The position numbers were made by a program, and so were the translations under genes. Below are positions 8,955 through 16,717 of a stretch of DNA of 64,000 bases, one piece after another. The notes under the pieces are model-generated. The model was not told the origin of the DNA, ran no database searches, and saw nothing but the letters and a program-made list of their open reading frames with translations. Every line of letters starts with the position of its first letter. Positions within the stretch are counted from its first letter, which is position 1. This DNA is from Kaistella carnis (GTDB lineage Bacteria > Bacteroidota > Bacteroidia > Flavobacteriales > Weeksellaceae), in assembly GCF_003860585.1 (NCBI RefSeq), contig NZ_CP034159.1:2666001-2730000 (forward strand), given 5' to 3'.

Positions 8955-9925
8955 TGAAAAATATAGAATATTATAATTTAGACATTGAATATCCTGTAAA
9001 CTTTCAATTTTGGAAGGATTTCTCTGCTATTTTTGTTTATTGGGGCTATTATAAGCCATTTAAGTGGAAAGGTGGTTTTAGAAATGAAACAACAAAAAGA
9101 ATTAGAAAAGCTTTTAATGATGCTAATGAAAAAATAAAAAATGGAATATCTTTTAACGAATATGAATTGTCAAAAGATAGGCTTTCGCACAATTACAGTA
9201 GTTTCCGATATTATTTTGAAAGGGCGGAAAAAGTTTCAAGTTTTAATTTTTTTCAAAAGATTGAATGGACAATATCTCAAGTTTATAAAAATCTCTACCC
9301 AAGAATTTCTCCTTATAATAAATTCTGTATAGAGGTAGATTTTTACCAAAACGCTTATGAAATAATATATAATAAAATACTGATTCATTCTTATGCTATT
9401 GGCGAATTCGGTATTACACCACTACGATTAGCGTTTGATCCCTTATTAATAGACGAGAAATATGAAGAAAAAATAAAAAGTGATATTTTATTTTTGCAAT
9501 CGCGAACTTCTCAATCTCAGAAATCATATTTACTCAATTGTGAGTATAACTTATCTTCTTCAAAATATTTTAAAAATATTTTTGTTGATAAAAATATTTT
9601 TGATAAAATAAACTTTTCATTATTGAAAGAATATGACGTGATTTATAAATCTACAGAACAAGGACTGGTATTTAATGATAGGATGATTTCTGATCTTTCC
9701 TTTTTGATAATCATTTTGCATAGTCAAAAGATAGTTGAACTTCCCGTTCTCAAATATATAAATAATATAATTTTTGAAATTACTAATAGTAGATGTTCTA
9801 CAACTATGTTTACTAATTGTCGAACTAAATATTTAAATCCAACTAAATTATTTCCGTCCGAATTTGATAAAATAGCAATTGCTAATATTCAGAGTTTTAT
9901 ACTTAAATATATTAAAAACTTATGA
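8954..9925 (+). CDS. Uncharacterised protein translationally coupled to the integrase
   Basis: A 323-residue protein of very AT-rich codon use whose ATG overlaps the integrase TAA by one base (TAATG), so the two are probably co-translated. I recognise no domain. It is rich in Phe, Tyr, Ile, Lys and Asn, has no signal peptide and no clear membrane helix. A gene coupled to an integrase is often an excision or regulatory factor. An RteC-like role is conceivable from position only; the sequence gives no firm match. The intergenic space after it is AT-rich and leads to the HTH gene. Confidence 0.75.
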   Translation: MKNIEYYNLDIEYPVNFQFWKDFSAIFVYWGYYKPFKWKGGFRNETTKRIRKAFNDANEKIKNGISFNEYELSKDRLSHNYSSFRYYFERAEKVSSFNFFQKIEWTISQVYKNLYPRISPYNKFCIEVDFYQNAYEIIYNKILIHSYAIGEFGITPLRLAFDPLLIDEKYEEKIKSDILFLQSRTSQSQKSYLLNCEYNLSSSKYFKNIFVDKNIFDKINFSLLKEYDVIYKSTEQGLVFNDRMISDLSFLIIILHSQKIVELPVLKYINNIIFEITNSRCSTTMFTNCRTKYLNPTKLFPSEFDKIAIANIQSFILKYIKNL

Positions 9926-10017
9926 TTTGCTTCAAATTCATTATTAAATCCACTGAATTCACTGATTTAAATTAAATTTCAATAGTAATCTTGCATAGAA
10001 ATAATAAAAACAATTCT

Positions 10018-10293
10018 ATGCAAACAAATCCATTCCAAACAATTTTGGATGAATTAGGAGAAGTGAAACAACTTCTTCATTCAATTCAAAAAGAGCCAGA
10101 ACTTGAACTTAAGAAAAAGTTCTATTCATTCAAAGAAGCGTCAGAAATTCTAAAAGTAGATTATCAGACCATTCGATCACATGTCCTCAAAGGCAATATT
10201 AAAGCAGAACAATTAGGAAGGTTTTACAGAATAAATCATCTTGATTTGATGGCAGCTTTAAAAGATGTGAAATCCCTTAAATACAAAAGATAA
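10018..10293 (+). CDS. Helix-turn-helix (excisionase/MerR-like) DNA-binding protein
   Basis: This 91-residue protein has a short coiled N-terminus (residues 1-35) and then a winged HTH of the excisionase family: YSFKEASEILKVDYQTIRSHVLKGNIKAEQLGR, with FYRINHLDLMAAL as the wing. Such proteins bend DNA for excision or regulate element genes. I chose ATG 10018 (MQTNPFQ) over an upstream TTG at 9991. The stop codon sits inside the left arm of a perfect 13-bp hairpin (10290-10322). Confidence 0.85.
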   Translation: MQTNPFQTILDELGEVKQLLHSIQKEPELELKKKFYSFKEASEILKVDYQTIRSHVLKGNIKAEQLGRFYRINHLDLMAALKDVKSLKYKR

Positions 10294-10322
10294 GCACCAC
10301 AATTACGACTTGTGGTGCTTAT
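10290..10322. other. Perfect 13-bp hairpin without T-run between HTH gene and DUF3987 gene
   Basis: ATAAGCACCACAA (10290-10302) and TTGTGGTGCTTAT (10310-10322) pair perfectly around a 7-base loop. No U-run follows on the plus strand, so it is not a standard terminator. It overlaps the stop of the HTH gene. It may be an attenuator, an mRNA stabiliser or a protein-binding site. Confidence 0.6.
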
Positions 10323-10389
10323 TGGCATTTACTACCAACCTAGAATGAGGATTACGAAAGTAGTTCATATTTCTTATAATCCAAAATTT

Positions 10390-11751
10390 ATGAATGAAAA
10401 AACTATTATGGTGTCTGAAATTTCAGAAACTGAATTTGAAAATGAGTCTATAAACATTTTAAATGGGCTAAATCAGGATTTGAAAAAAGTTTCTGATGTG
10501 AATATTTTTCCCCTAGATATATTCCCATTACACTTACAAAAACTTATAAAAGAATTAGAGTTTACTTTAAATTTCTCAATAGATTATACATCTGCATCAA
10601 TATTATATGCTATTTCTGTTGCTATCGGAAATAAGATACAATTAAGAGTTAAAAATAGTTGGATAGAGAAATCCAGTCTTTTTATGATTCTTGTCGGCAG
10701 AACAGGAGATGTAAAAAGTCATTCTTTGACATTCTGTATAAATCCTTTAATGGAAATTGATAAAAATTCTTATAAAAAGTATCTGGTGGAAAAAAAGGAA
10801 TGCGAAAAAGCATCAACGGAGAAAGAAGATACTAAAGTTAGTCCAGTTCTTCATCAGCTATTACTTAATGACTTTACACCGGAAGCATTAGTGAAAGTTC
10901 ATTATCATAATCCTAGAGGTATTGGATTATACACAGATGAACTTGCAGGATATTTTAATTCTTTCAATCAATATCGAAAAGGCAACGAGGAAGAAGCGCT
11001 TTTATCCGCCTGGAGTGGAAAGACAATTGTAAAAAATAGAATTTCTGGCGAGGAAATGAGGGTAGATAATACCAAAGTTGATTTAATTGGTACTATACAA
11101 GAAGGAATTTTACCAAGCACTTTTCATACTAATAAAATGAAAAATGGATTTATAGACCGTTTTCTTTTTGTATTGCCCCATAAGTATGTTGAAAATAAGT
11201 GGAATGACAAAGATTTGAAGTCGGAGTATATAAAATGGTACTCAGAACTTTTAAATAATGTTTTTAATCTCGCTGATAATTCAGAAATAGTATTAGAATT
11301 TACACCAGAGGCTAAAACTCATTTGTATAGTTGGCAGAATAATCAAAATACCACCTTTGATTTTGAGTATCAGAGGGGGATTTCTGTAAAACTACAGCAA
11401 TATGTTTTACGATTTTCTATTTTAATTCAAGTGATAAATTCAGTTTGTAAAAATGAAAAGCCTGAAACTATTTCTCTTCAGTCGCTAAAATCTGCAATAG
11501 ACTTGAGAGATTATTTTTATGAAAATGCTGTTCGTGTTTTTGAAATTATTGATAACACTTATTATGATTCACTTACTGAAATTCAAAAGAAAGTTTTAGA
11601 AAAACTCGATTTAAAATTCACCACTGGCGAAGGAATTGAAATGTTATCGCAGGAGAACCTTATGAAAGTCCGAAGTTTTAAAAATTTCCTAAAAGATGAA
11701 AAAGTTTTTAAAAAAATTAAGCACGGTCATTACGAAAAATTAATCTTTTAA
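10390..11751 (+). CDS. DUF3987 family protein (replication helicase-like ATPase)
   Basis: A 453-residue protein of the DUF3987 type found in plasmids, phages and integrative elements of Bacteroidota, thought to act in element replication. It shows IQLRVKNSWIEKSSLFMIL, a P-loop variant LVGRTGDVKSHS near residue 100, and the family segment GLYTDELAGYF. It continues with LLSAWSGKTIV, LIGTIQEGILPS and NGFIDRFLFVLPH, where Walker-B-like and sensor positions would lie. I chose ATG 10390 because the upstream extension overlaps the 10290-10322 hairpin. The IS1595 copy inserted at its stop codon without changing the reading frame. Confidence 0.85.
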   Translation: MNEKTIMVSEISETEFENESINILNGLNQDLKKVSDVNIFPLDIFPLHLQKLIKELEFTLNFSIDYTSASILYAISVAIGNKIQLRVKNSWIEKSSLFMILVGRTGDVKSHSLTFCINPLMEIDKNSYKKYLVEKKECEKASTEKEDTKVSPVLHQLLLNDFTPEALVKVHYHNPRGIGLYTDELAGYFNSFNQYRKGNEEEALLSAWSGKTIVKNRISGEEMRVDNTKVDLIGTIQEGILPSTFHTNKMKNGFIDRFLFVLPHKYVENKWNDKDLKSEYIKWYSELLNNVFNLADNSEIVLEFTPEAKTHLYSWQNNQNTTFDFEYQRGISVKLQQYVLRFSILIQVINSVCKNEKPETISLQSLKSAIDLRDYFYENAVRVFEIIDNTYYDSLTEIQKKVLEKLDLKFTTGEGIEMLSQENLMKVRSFKNFLKDEKVFKKIKHGHYEKLIF

Positions 11752-11754
11752 ATT

Positions 11755-12736
11755 ATGTATATCCGTTTTTAATCATACTCCTGTGATGCTTGCTATCACA
11801 AGTCTATCGAACAGTTTATCTTCAAAATATCTCCGATTTAACTTATAAACAAACTCATTTAGATAAAGTTGAAGGTTTTTGCGTTTTATTTTGTGGTAAT
11901 TTCCTAATAAATTCCTTTTCGCATTACTGATAAATATGTGAACCCAACGCAAAGTATCTTTTGTAGTTTCTTTCGAAGATTTTTCTGAAATATGAATTTC
12001 TACAAGTTGTGATATATCAACATATGACGTGCTTTGATCTGTAAAAACTATGCTGGATTCTGCCAAAGATTCTTTAATAGTCTCATTAATTCCCTCTGCT
12101 GTATGATCTTCTAATACTATTGCTTTAAAATATCTACAAGATTTCGATGTCTCTCCTGTTTCTATATTTTCTAATGGCGTAGATTCCGCCATCACTGCAA
12201 CATTTTGCTTTCCAACTGCTCCTCTTCCACGAATCCCTTTCTCTTGTTCCAGTTCTCTAGATTCAACTGTAAAATACCCTTCATCCATTTCAATCATGCC
12301 CTCTAAAGTGTATCTTTCATCTCGTTTTCCCATCGCTTTTCTCAATTTGTGCATCATAGCCCAAACTGGCTCATAGCGCTTCAAACCTAATTGCCTTTGC
12401 ATTTCTTTAGCAGAAAATCCCTTTTTTGTTGCACTCATCAAAAACATCGCTTTATACCAAACTAGAAAGGACAAATTGGAATTTTCCATGATGGTTCCAC
12501 TTCGTAATGTAGTTCGCTTTCTACAAGATTTACACTCGTAACTTAATCTGCTTTTAATCCAAAAAAAATCAGTTTTTCCGCACTTGCAGGAAACGCCAAT
12601 TTTGTCACGTTCTGCTTTAAAATGAGATATACAATCCTCTTCACTGCTAAACTCTACGCCAAAACTAAAAATATTCATCTCAATGATTTAATTATCAAAC
12701 AAATATACGAAATTATGTGGAGTTACGGACATACAT
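11755..12736 (-). mobile_element. IS1595-family insertion sequence, intact with 8-bp target duplication
   Basis: The 982-bp element has imperfect terminal inverted repeats: ATGTATATCCGT at 11755-11766 and ATGTATGTCCGT read inward from 12736. It is flanked by a perfect 8-bp direct repeat TTTAAATT at 11747-11754 and 12737-12744, the duplication length known for IS1595. It carries one transposase gene on the minus strand. It landed across the TAA stop of the DUF3987 gene, and because of the duplication that stop is kept. The perfect duplication suggests a recent insertion. Confidence 0.9.
11773..12678 (-). CDS. IS1595-family (ISXO2-like) transposase
   Basis: A 301-residue transposase. The N-terminus has a zinc ribbon with CxC at residues 31 and 33 and CxxC at 49 and 52, followed by a helical DNA-binding part (GFSAKEMQRQLGLKRYE). 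The DDE/N catalytic core has its first Asp in MIEMDEGYF (132), its second Asp in IVFTDQSTSY (214) and the third position as Asn in HIFISNAKRNLLG (252), the DDN pattern of this family. It is full length, so the element is probably still active. Its start and stop lie 58 and 18 bp inside the ends. Confidence 0.94.
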   Translation of the reverse strand: MNIFSFGVEFSSEEDCISHFKAERDKIGVSCKCGKTDFFWIKSRLSYECKSCRKRTTLRSGTIMENSNLSFLVWYKAMFLMSATKKGFSAKEMQRQLGLKRYEPVWAMMHKLRKAMGKRDERYTLEGMIEMDEGYFTVESRELEQEKGIRGRGAVGKQNVAVMAESTPLENIETGETSKSCRYFKAIVLEDHTAEGINETIKESLAESSIVFTDQSTSYVDISQLVEIHISEKSSKETTKDTLRWVHIFISNAKRNLLGNYHKIKRKNLQLYLNEFVYKLNRRYFEDKLFDRLVIASITGV

Positions 12737-12761
12737 TTTAAATTAATCTCTCTTTATATAA

Positions 12762-12960
12762 GTGCACTTTCTGCATTTTTGCATTTTGTCTATTAACTCT
12801 TTGGTTTATAGTATGATAGAAGTGGGAAATTGTGCAACAAAGTGTAAAGAGTGCAAAATTAAAATTTCGAAAGTGCAAAGAAATGCAAAGAAAATGCAAT
12901 CAAATTTAACCCGTACACCCTATGAATAATAGAAAGTGCAAAAAATGCAAAAAATGCAAA
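12762..12960 (+). repeat. Iteron-like array of TGCA-centred repeats
   Basis: About 200 bp hold eleven TGCA cores. Three near the left end read (T)GCATTT; eight to the right read GTGCAA or ATGCAA, mostly as (A)AA(G/A)TGCAAAG-like units (12833, 12852, 12874, 12884, 12895, 12937, 12946 and 12955). The last ones encode the start MQKMQKMQ of the next gene. The region lies between two replication-type genes, so a replication origin or an autoregulatory operator is plausible. Confidence 0.5.
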
Positions 12961-13868
12961 GTATAAATACATATCGGTTTATTTTAGACCCAACTTCGAG
13001 AAAATATAAATGCCCTAATTGTGGACAACGTTCCTTCGTTATTTTTATTGATTCTCAAACTGGAGAAATTATGGAAGAGTACGGAAGATGTGATAGGGAA
13101 TCTAAATGTGGTTTTTTTTATCATCCTTCAAAAGGGGGATTTAATAACAGTAGGAATAGTGACATTGTAATTGATAAAATAGAAATTCCCTCCCCATCAT
13201 TTCATCATAATAGTATTGTGGAAGAATCAATGCAATTAAAGAGTGATTTTCTGAAATATATAGGTCTCCTATTTGGTACTTCAGCAGCAAATGAAGTTCA
13301 AAGTAAATATAAAATTGGAACATTCCAACACTTTAACTATTCAACAATTTTTTGGCAAATAGATGGTCTAAATAATGTTCGAGCTGGAAAGATTATTAAA
13401 TATTCGGAATCAGGGAAACGAACGAAAAATATTTCTTGGATGCATAAATTCTTATTACATAACAACTTTATAAAAAGTTTTAATTTGTCTCAATGCTTGT
13501 TTGGATTGCAACTTACAAATAATGATAAAACAAGTATTATTGGATTGGTTGAATCTGAAAAAACTGCTTGCATAATGAGTGTTGTATTTCCTGATTTCTT
13601 ATGGTTGTCTTGTGGAGCAAAAGGAGAGTTTAAATTGGCGAAATTAAGTGCCATCAAGGATAGAGAAATTATTGCTTATCCAGACTGTGAAATCCAAAAC
13701 AACGGTACATCTACTTATGATGAATGGAAGAAAAAAGCCGAGGGATTCAACAAAGTAGGATTTAAAATTTATGTGTCGGATTTGCTTGAAAAGGAATCAA
13801 CTTTAGAGCAAAAGAAGCAAGGAATTGATATTGCAGATTATTTTATGAAAGAAGTAAATGGGACATAG
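12945..13868 (+). CDS. DUF6371-like zinc-finger/toprim-type protein (primase-like)
   Basis: About 307 residues. The N-terminus has a zinc-binding region CPNCGQRSFV with a second Cys pair in YGRCDRESKCGFFYHP. The C-terminal half looks like a toprim-type fold: IGLVESEKTACIMSVV (acidic start), LSCGAKGEF, and IIAYPDCE followed by a helix ending DIADYFMKE. These features match the DUF6371/CHC2-toprim primase-like proteins of Bacteroidota mobile elements, likely used in element replication. The start is uncertain: GTG 12936, ATG 12945 and ATG 12954 lie in the same TGCAAA repeat. Confidence 0.75.
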   Translation: MQKMQSINTYRFILDPTSRKYKCPNCGQRSFVIFIDSQTGEIMEEYGRCDRESKCGFFYHPSKGGFNNSRNSDIVIDKIEIPSPSFHHNSIVEESMQLKSDFLKYIGLLFGTSAANEVQSKYKIGTFQHFNYSTIFWQIDGLNNVRAGKIIKYSESGKRTKNISWMHKFLLHNNFIKSFNLSQCLFGLQLTNNDKTSIIGLVESEKTACIMSVVFPDFLWLSCGAKGEFKLAKLSAIKDREIIAYPDCEIQNNGTSTYDEWKKKAEGFNKVGFKIYVSDLLEKESTLEQKKQGIDIADYFMKEVNGT

Positions 13869-13893
13869 GTAAACGTGTTTTTATATCGAGATG

Positions 13894-13929
13894 TGCCAAT
13901 AGGGCTACAATTCGTGCCGAAATTGAACC
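13894..13929. other. Candidate origin of transfer (oriT) upstream of mobC
   Basis: TGCCAATAGGG and CCTTATTGGCA form an 11-bp imperfect inverted repeat (one mismatch) in the 147-bp gap before mobC. A second small hairpin, AAAATTGC-TTT-GCAATTTT, lies about 50 bp further at 13971-13989. An inverted repeat just upstream of MobC and relaxase genes is the usual place for an oriT. The nick site is not identified. Confidence 0.45.
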
Positions 13930-14015
13930 TTATTGGCATCCCGCTTTGTCTCCCGATGGTCAAAAAAGTAAAATTGCTTTGCAATTTTAAAATAAATAAA
14001 ATAAGATTATAAATT

Positions 14016-14318
14016 ATGAAAAGTAAAGTTTTTCGGTTCAGAGTTACAGCTCTGGAACATGAAATAATACAAAGAAAAATATCTAAAACTGGACTGTCAA
14101 TGTCAGAATTTTTCCGCAGACTTTCTTTAGAATTAGAACTCAAAAATACACTGACGGAGGATGAGATTATATCCTATAAAAACCTCTCAAAATACTCTGA
14201 TAATTTTAGGAGAATTTCTAATTTATTTAAACTTGGAGATGTGACCGGAATGAAAAAAGAAACGCTTGAAACCTCCAGGATAATAAAGGAACATTTGAAC
14301 AAATTAAAAATAAAATGA
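14016..14318 (+). CDS. MobC-like mobilization accessory protein (ribbon-helix-helix)
   Basis: A 100-residue protein with an N-terminal ribbon-helix-helix: KVFRFRVTALEHEIIQRKISKTG, then LSMSEFFRRLSLE, as in MobC proteins that bind oriT and help the relaxase. The C-terminal half is helical (ISNLFKLGDVTG...). Its TGA overlaps the relaxase ATG by four bases (ATGA), which indicates a coupled mob operon. An antisense reading frame over it has no coding character. Confidence 0.87.
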   Translation: MKSKVFRFRVTALEHEIIQRKISKTGLSMSEFFRRLSLELELKNTLTEDEIISYKNLSKYSDNFRRISNLFKLGDVTGMKKETLETSRIIKEHLNKLKIK

Positions 14319-15259
14319 TAGGAAAAGCAAAATCTTGTATCGGTGGTTTTTCAATTTTTAAATATGTGATTGATGATAAAAAAGGAATGGAATTAATGAG
14401 AAATAATCTTTGTGGTGAAACACCACTTGAAATTTTTCAGGAGATGAAAATCATACAAGATCAAAATCAACGTGCAACCAATAAGCTAATTTCGATGGTT
14501 TTATCTCCCCACATAAATGACGGTGAGAATTTGAGTAGAAAAGAATTAAAAAACATAACAAAAGAATTTTTAGAAGGGTTAGATATTGATCTGGATAAAT
14601 CGATGTTTATCGCTTTCCTTCATACCGAAAAGGAGCATAAGCATATTCACATTCTTTTAAATAGAGTTGATGAGAAAGGTAGATTACTAAAAGATCATCA
14701 TATTGGAAAACAGGCACAATGGTCCGCTCACAGAGTTGCAGAAAAAAATAATCTGATTTCTGCAAAGCAATTAAGGATAGATAAAATTAAAGAATCAGAA
14801 ATAATGGATGATTCCAAAACATTGAGAAAAGAAATTTATCAAAAACATTTGAATGTGTTAGCTGCAAAGCCGATCACAATGGAAAAATATTTTGCAGAGA
14901 TGCTGAAAAAAAATATACAATTCCTTCCTGCCATCAACAAGCAAGGTCAACTACAGGGTTTTCGTGTAAGAGATATTGACAGCCCGACTGATATGAAAGC
15001 AAGCGATGTCCACAGAAATATGGGGTTAAAGAATTTATTAAGTACTGGATTGTACTTTGAAACCGACAATTTTATTCTGAATGATAAACTACAGGAAATT
15101 CAACAATTGAATGAACCAAAAGAACAGGGTAGAGAGGTAATTTCTAATTCTGCACAAACTTATACTAATAATCATAGTTATTTATTTAAAACTTCTTTTA
15201 CAGCATCCCAAGCTGAAGATGATCTTGGAAGAAAACGTAAGAAAAAAAATAAAAGATAA
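14315..15259 (+). CDS. Relaxase/mobilization nuclease (MobA/VirD2 family)
   Basis: This 314-residue relaxase would nick oriT and pilot the transferred strand. The three-His metal motif is clear near residues 106-118 (EKEHKHIHILLNRVD). Upstream, LSRKELKNITKEFLEGLD and MFIAFLHTEKE match the family. The catalytic Tyr is expected near the N-terminus (Y17 in FSIFKYVIDD is a candidate). The C-terminus is basic (GRKRKKKNKR). No coupling protein or type IV secretion gene is present, so transfer would need a helper element. Confidence 0.92.
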   Translation: MIGKAKSCIGGFSIFKYVIDDKKGMELMRNNLCGETPLEIFQEMKIIQDQNQRATNKLISMVLSPHINDGENLSRKELKNITKEFLEGLDIDLDKSMFIAFLHTEKEHKHIHILLNRVDEKGRLLKDHHIGKQAQWSAHRVAEKNNLISAKQLRIDKIKESEIMDDSKTLRKEIYQKHLNVLAAKPITMEKYFAEMLKKNIQFLPAINKQGQLQGFRVRDIDSPTDMKASDVHRNMGLKNLLSTGLYFETDNFILNDKLQEIQQLNEPKEQGREVISNSAQTYTNNHSYLFKTSFTASQAEDDLGRKRKKKNKR

Positions 15260-15762
15260 TGGCTCTAAAAGTTAAAACACAAGACGTTCTAGAAGTTTTC
15301 AATGAAAAATTAGATTCAGTTCGTGAAAAATTTGATCTGAACGAAAAAATTCTTTCAACAATAGATTTAAAATTAATTGAAATAAAAAACACTTCAATTA
15401 AAGTTGAATTTGATAGTCTAAAAGAAGAAACGAAAAAAAATTCAGAATTGTTCAAAAATAATAGAACAGAATTAGATCAAATACTCCAGAAACATGCGTC
15501 TGAAATAAAATTCTTCGCCAAAAAACAGGAAAAATTACAACTATACTTTTATGGAGCGCTGTTGGTTCTTTTCCTTTTGTCTGCTACTTTTTTAGCATTT
15601 GCTATGAATGAATACCACGACAGAAAGGACGCAGAACAGAGATTGAAATTTTATATCAAGGAAGCATCTCGCAGAAATCTATTTTTAAAAGAGAAAAAAA
15701 TGACATTAGAGTATGAAAATTGGCTTGAAATTGAGCAGAAAAAGATTGATAATAGAAAATAA
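15259..15762 (+). CDS. Coiled-coil membrane protein of the mob operon
   Basis: A 167-residue protein starting inside the relaxase stop (TAATG). Residues 1-90 are predicted coiled coil (many E/K heptads), residues about 94-115 form one transmembrane helix (YFYGALLVLFLLSATFLAFAM), and the C-terminus is again charged and helical. A small membrane protein as third gene of a mob operon is common in Bacteroidota elements. It could anchor the relaxosome, but its function is not known. Confidence 0.78.
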   Translation: MALKVKTQDVLEVFNEKLDSVREKFDLNEKILSTIDLKLIEIKNTSIKVEFDSLKEETKKNSELFKNNRTELDQILQKHASEIKFFAKKQEKLQLYFYGALLVLFLLSATFLAFAMNEYHDRKDAEQRLKFYIKEASRRNLFLKEKKMTLEYENWLEIEQKKIDNRK

Positions 15763-15816
15763 AACTAATAATTTCTAAATTCATTATTAAACATCATGTC
15801 ATTCGCTATTATGTCA

Positions 15817-16035
15817 CTAATCAATAATTTGCGGTGTATCTAATTGAACTATTTTCCCATTATATAATACAGGATCAGGATGTAACAACTGCGATTTTTC
15901 TTTAGGCGCTTGATATGGTTTTACTTTATTTTTTTTCTGCAACCCAGAATTTTCACTTGTCCATATCGAACCCGATTGTGCTTTTAAATCTAATTGCAGC
16001 CAATCTTGTGCTGTTGTTTTCTTCGAGTTTTTCAT
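15817..16035 (-). CDS. Small hypothetical protein downstream of the PH-domain gene
   Basis: A 72-residue frame, basic and Gln/Lys rich in the N-terminal half and hydrophilic throughout, with no signal peptide and no recognised domain. It starts 16 bp after the stop of the bPH2 gene and reads in the same direction, so the two probably form an operon. It is convergent with the mob operon. Confidence 0.5.
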   Translation of the reverse strand: MKNSKKTTAQDWLQLDLKAQSGSIWTSENSGLQKKNKVKPYQAPKEKSQLLHPDPVLYNGKIVQLDTPQIID

Positions 16036-16051
16036 AATGTGAATATATTTT

Positions 16052-16498
16052 TTATTTAATAATTTTGCTTCTTAACTCCATTGGGTTTTTTATTACGTAA
16101 GCCTGTGTAACATCTCCTGTACTAGCGGTTAAAGTTCCGAAATTCAGAATTCTACCTAAAAAATTTTGAGTAAGAATTACTGCTTCTAATTTGTTTAAAG
16201 GAATATCATTAACGGATTTTCCCAAAATGCCATACGTTACAGTTAAATGATCTTCAGTGAGATAGATTTTGGTATTTATATACTTTAGGATGGCAACAAT
16301 CCCTTTGTATAGCAAATAAAGAAGACCCAAACCTATCAACTTTAAAAATCCAACTCCGAAAGAAGTGAATACAATCCCAACTAATCCTACAAGAATATAG
16401 ATGATCGGGATAACTAAAGAAATCCAATGTTTTTTGGCAGTATAAAGAATTTTGGAATGCCTTTCCGACTGAAAAGACGAGTTTAATAAATTATTCAT
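16052..16498 (-). CDS. Membrane protein with bacterial PH-like domain (bPH2 type)
   Basis: A 148-residue protein. Two hydrophobic segments (about residues 27-48 and 50-72) form a membrane hairpin. A YdbT/bPH2-like domain follows: TKIYLTEDHLTVTYGILGKSVNDIPLNKLEAVILTQ, then GTLTASTGDV. The domain is common in bacterial membrane proteins of unknown role. Here it lies in the cargo block of element A next to a restriction operon, so a role in defence or in element maintenance is possible but not shown. The structured RNA candidate lies just upstream. Confidence 0.75.
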   Translation of the reverse strand: MNNLLNSSFQSERHSKILYTAKKHWISLVIPIIYILVGLVGIVFTSFGVGFLKLIGLGLLYLLYKGIVAILKYINTKIYLTEDHLTVTYGILGKSVNDIPLNKLEAVILTQNFLGRILNFGTLTASTGDVTQAYVIKNPMELRSKIIK

Positions 16499-16541
16499 TT
16501 TTTGCTTTCAGAATTACAGTTCCTTAATTCCAATTTAAAAT

Positions 16542-16717
16542 GAAAAAGCGTGGAACTGCAGCGGTCAATCAGACAAAGAGGTACCGCTAAGAACCCACAA
16601 TCCAGATATGACTTACAGCCCACGCCAGTAGATGACATGGGCGTAAGCCTATCGAATTTTGGATTGTTATTGAAAATTAGCGGTTTTCTTTGTCCAATAC
16701 GATAGCCTACGCTTTTC
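16542..16717. ncRNA. Candidate structured RNA: long nested-helix palindrome, strand undetermined
   Basis: In the 390-bp gene-free gap, four nested helices fold one 176-nt unit. They are GAAAAAGCGTGG with CCTACGCTTTTC (16542/16706), a long stem 16572-16590 with 16677-16694 (GACAAAG...CCGCTAA with TTAGCGG...CTTTGTC), ACAATCCA with TGGATTGT (16597/16660), and CTTAC-A-GCCC with GGGC-GTAAG (16612/16639). The GC content is higher than the flanks. The rod-like fold with bulges recalls 6S-like RNAs, but I recognise no family. A small palindromic mobile repeat is the alternative. Confidence 0.5.

Noticed and set aside
8954..9925. RteC family assignment
   Set aside because: Position after the integrase fits, but the characteristic RteC C-terminal pattern is not convincingly present, so no name is given.
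12762..12960. CRISPR array
   Set aside because: The repeats are only 6-10 bp with irregular spacing and no spacers of constant length, and no cas genes lie in the window.
13838..14143. Open frame antisense to mobC
   Set aside because: It overlaps the oriT candidate and mobC, has no recognisable domain, and the sense strand has a clear ribbon-helix-helix protein coupled to the relaxase.
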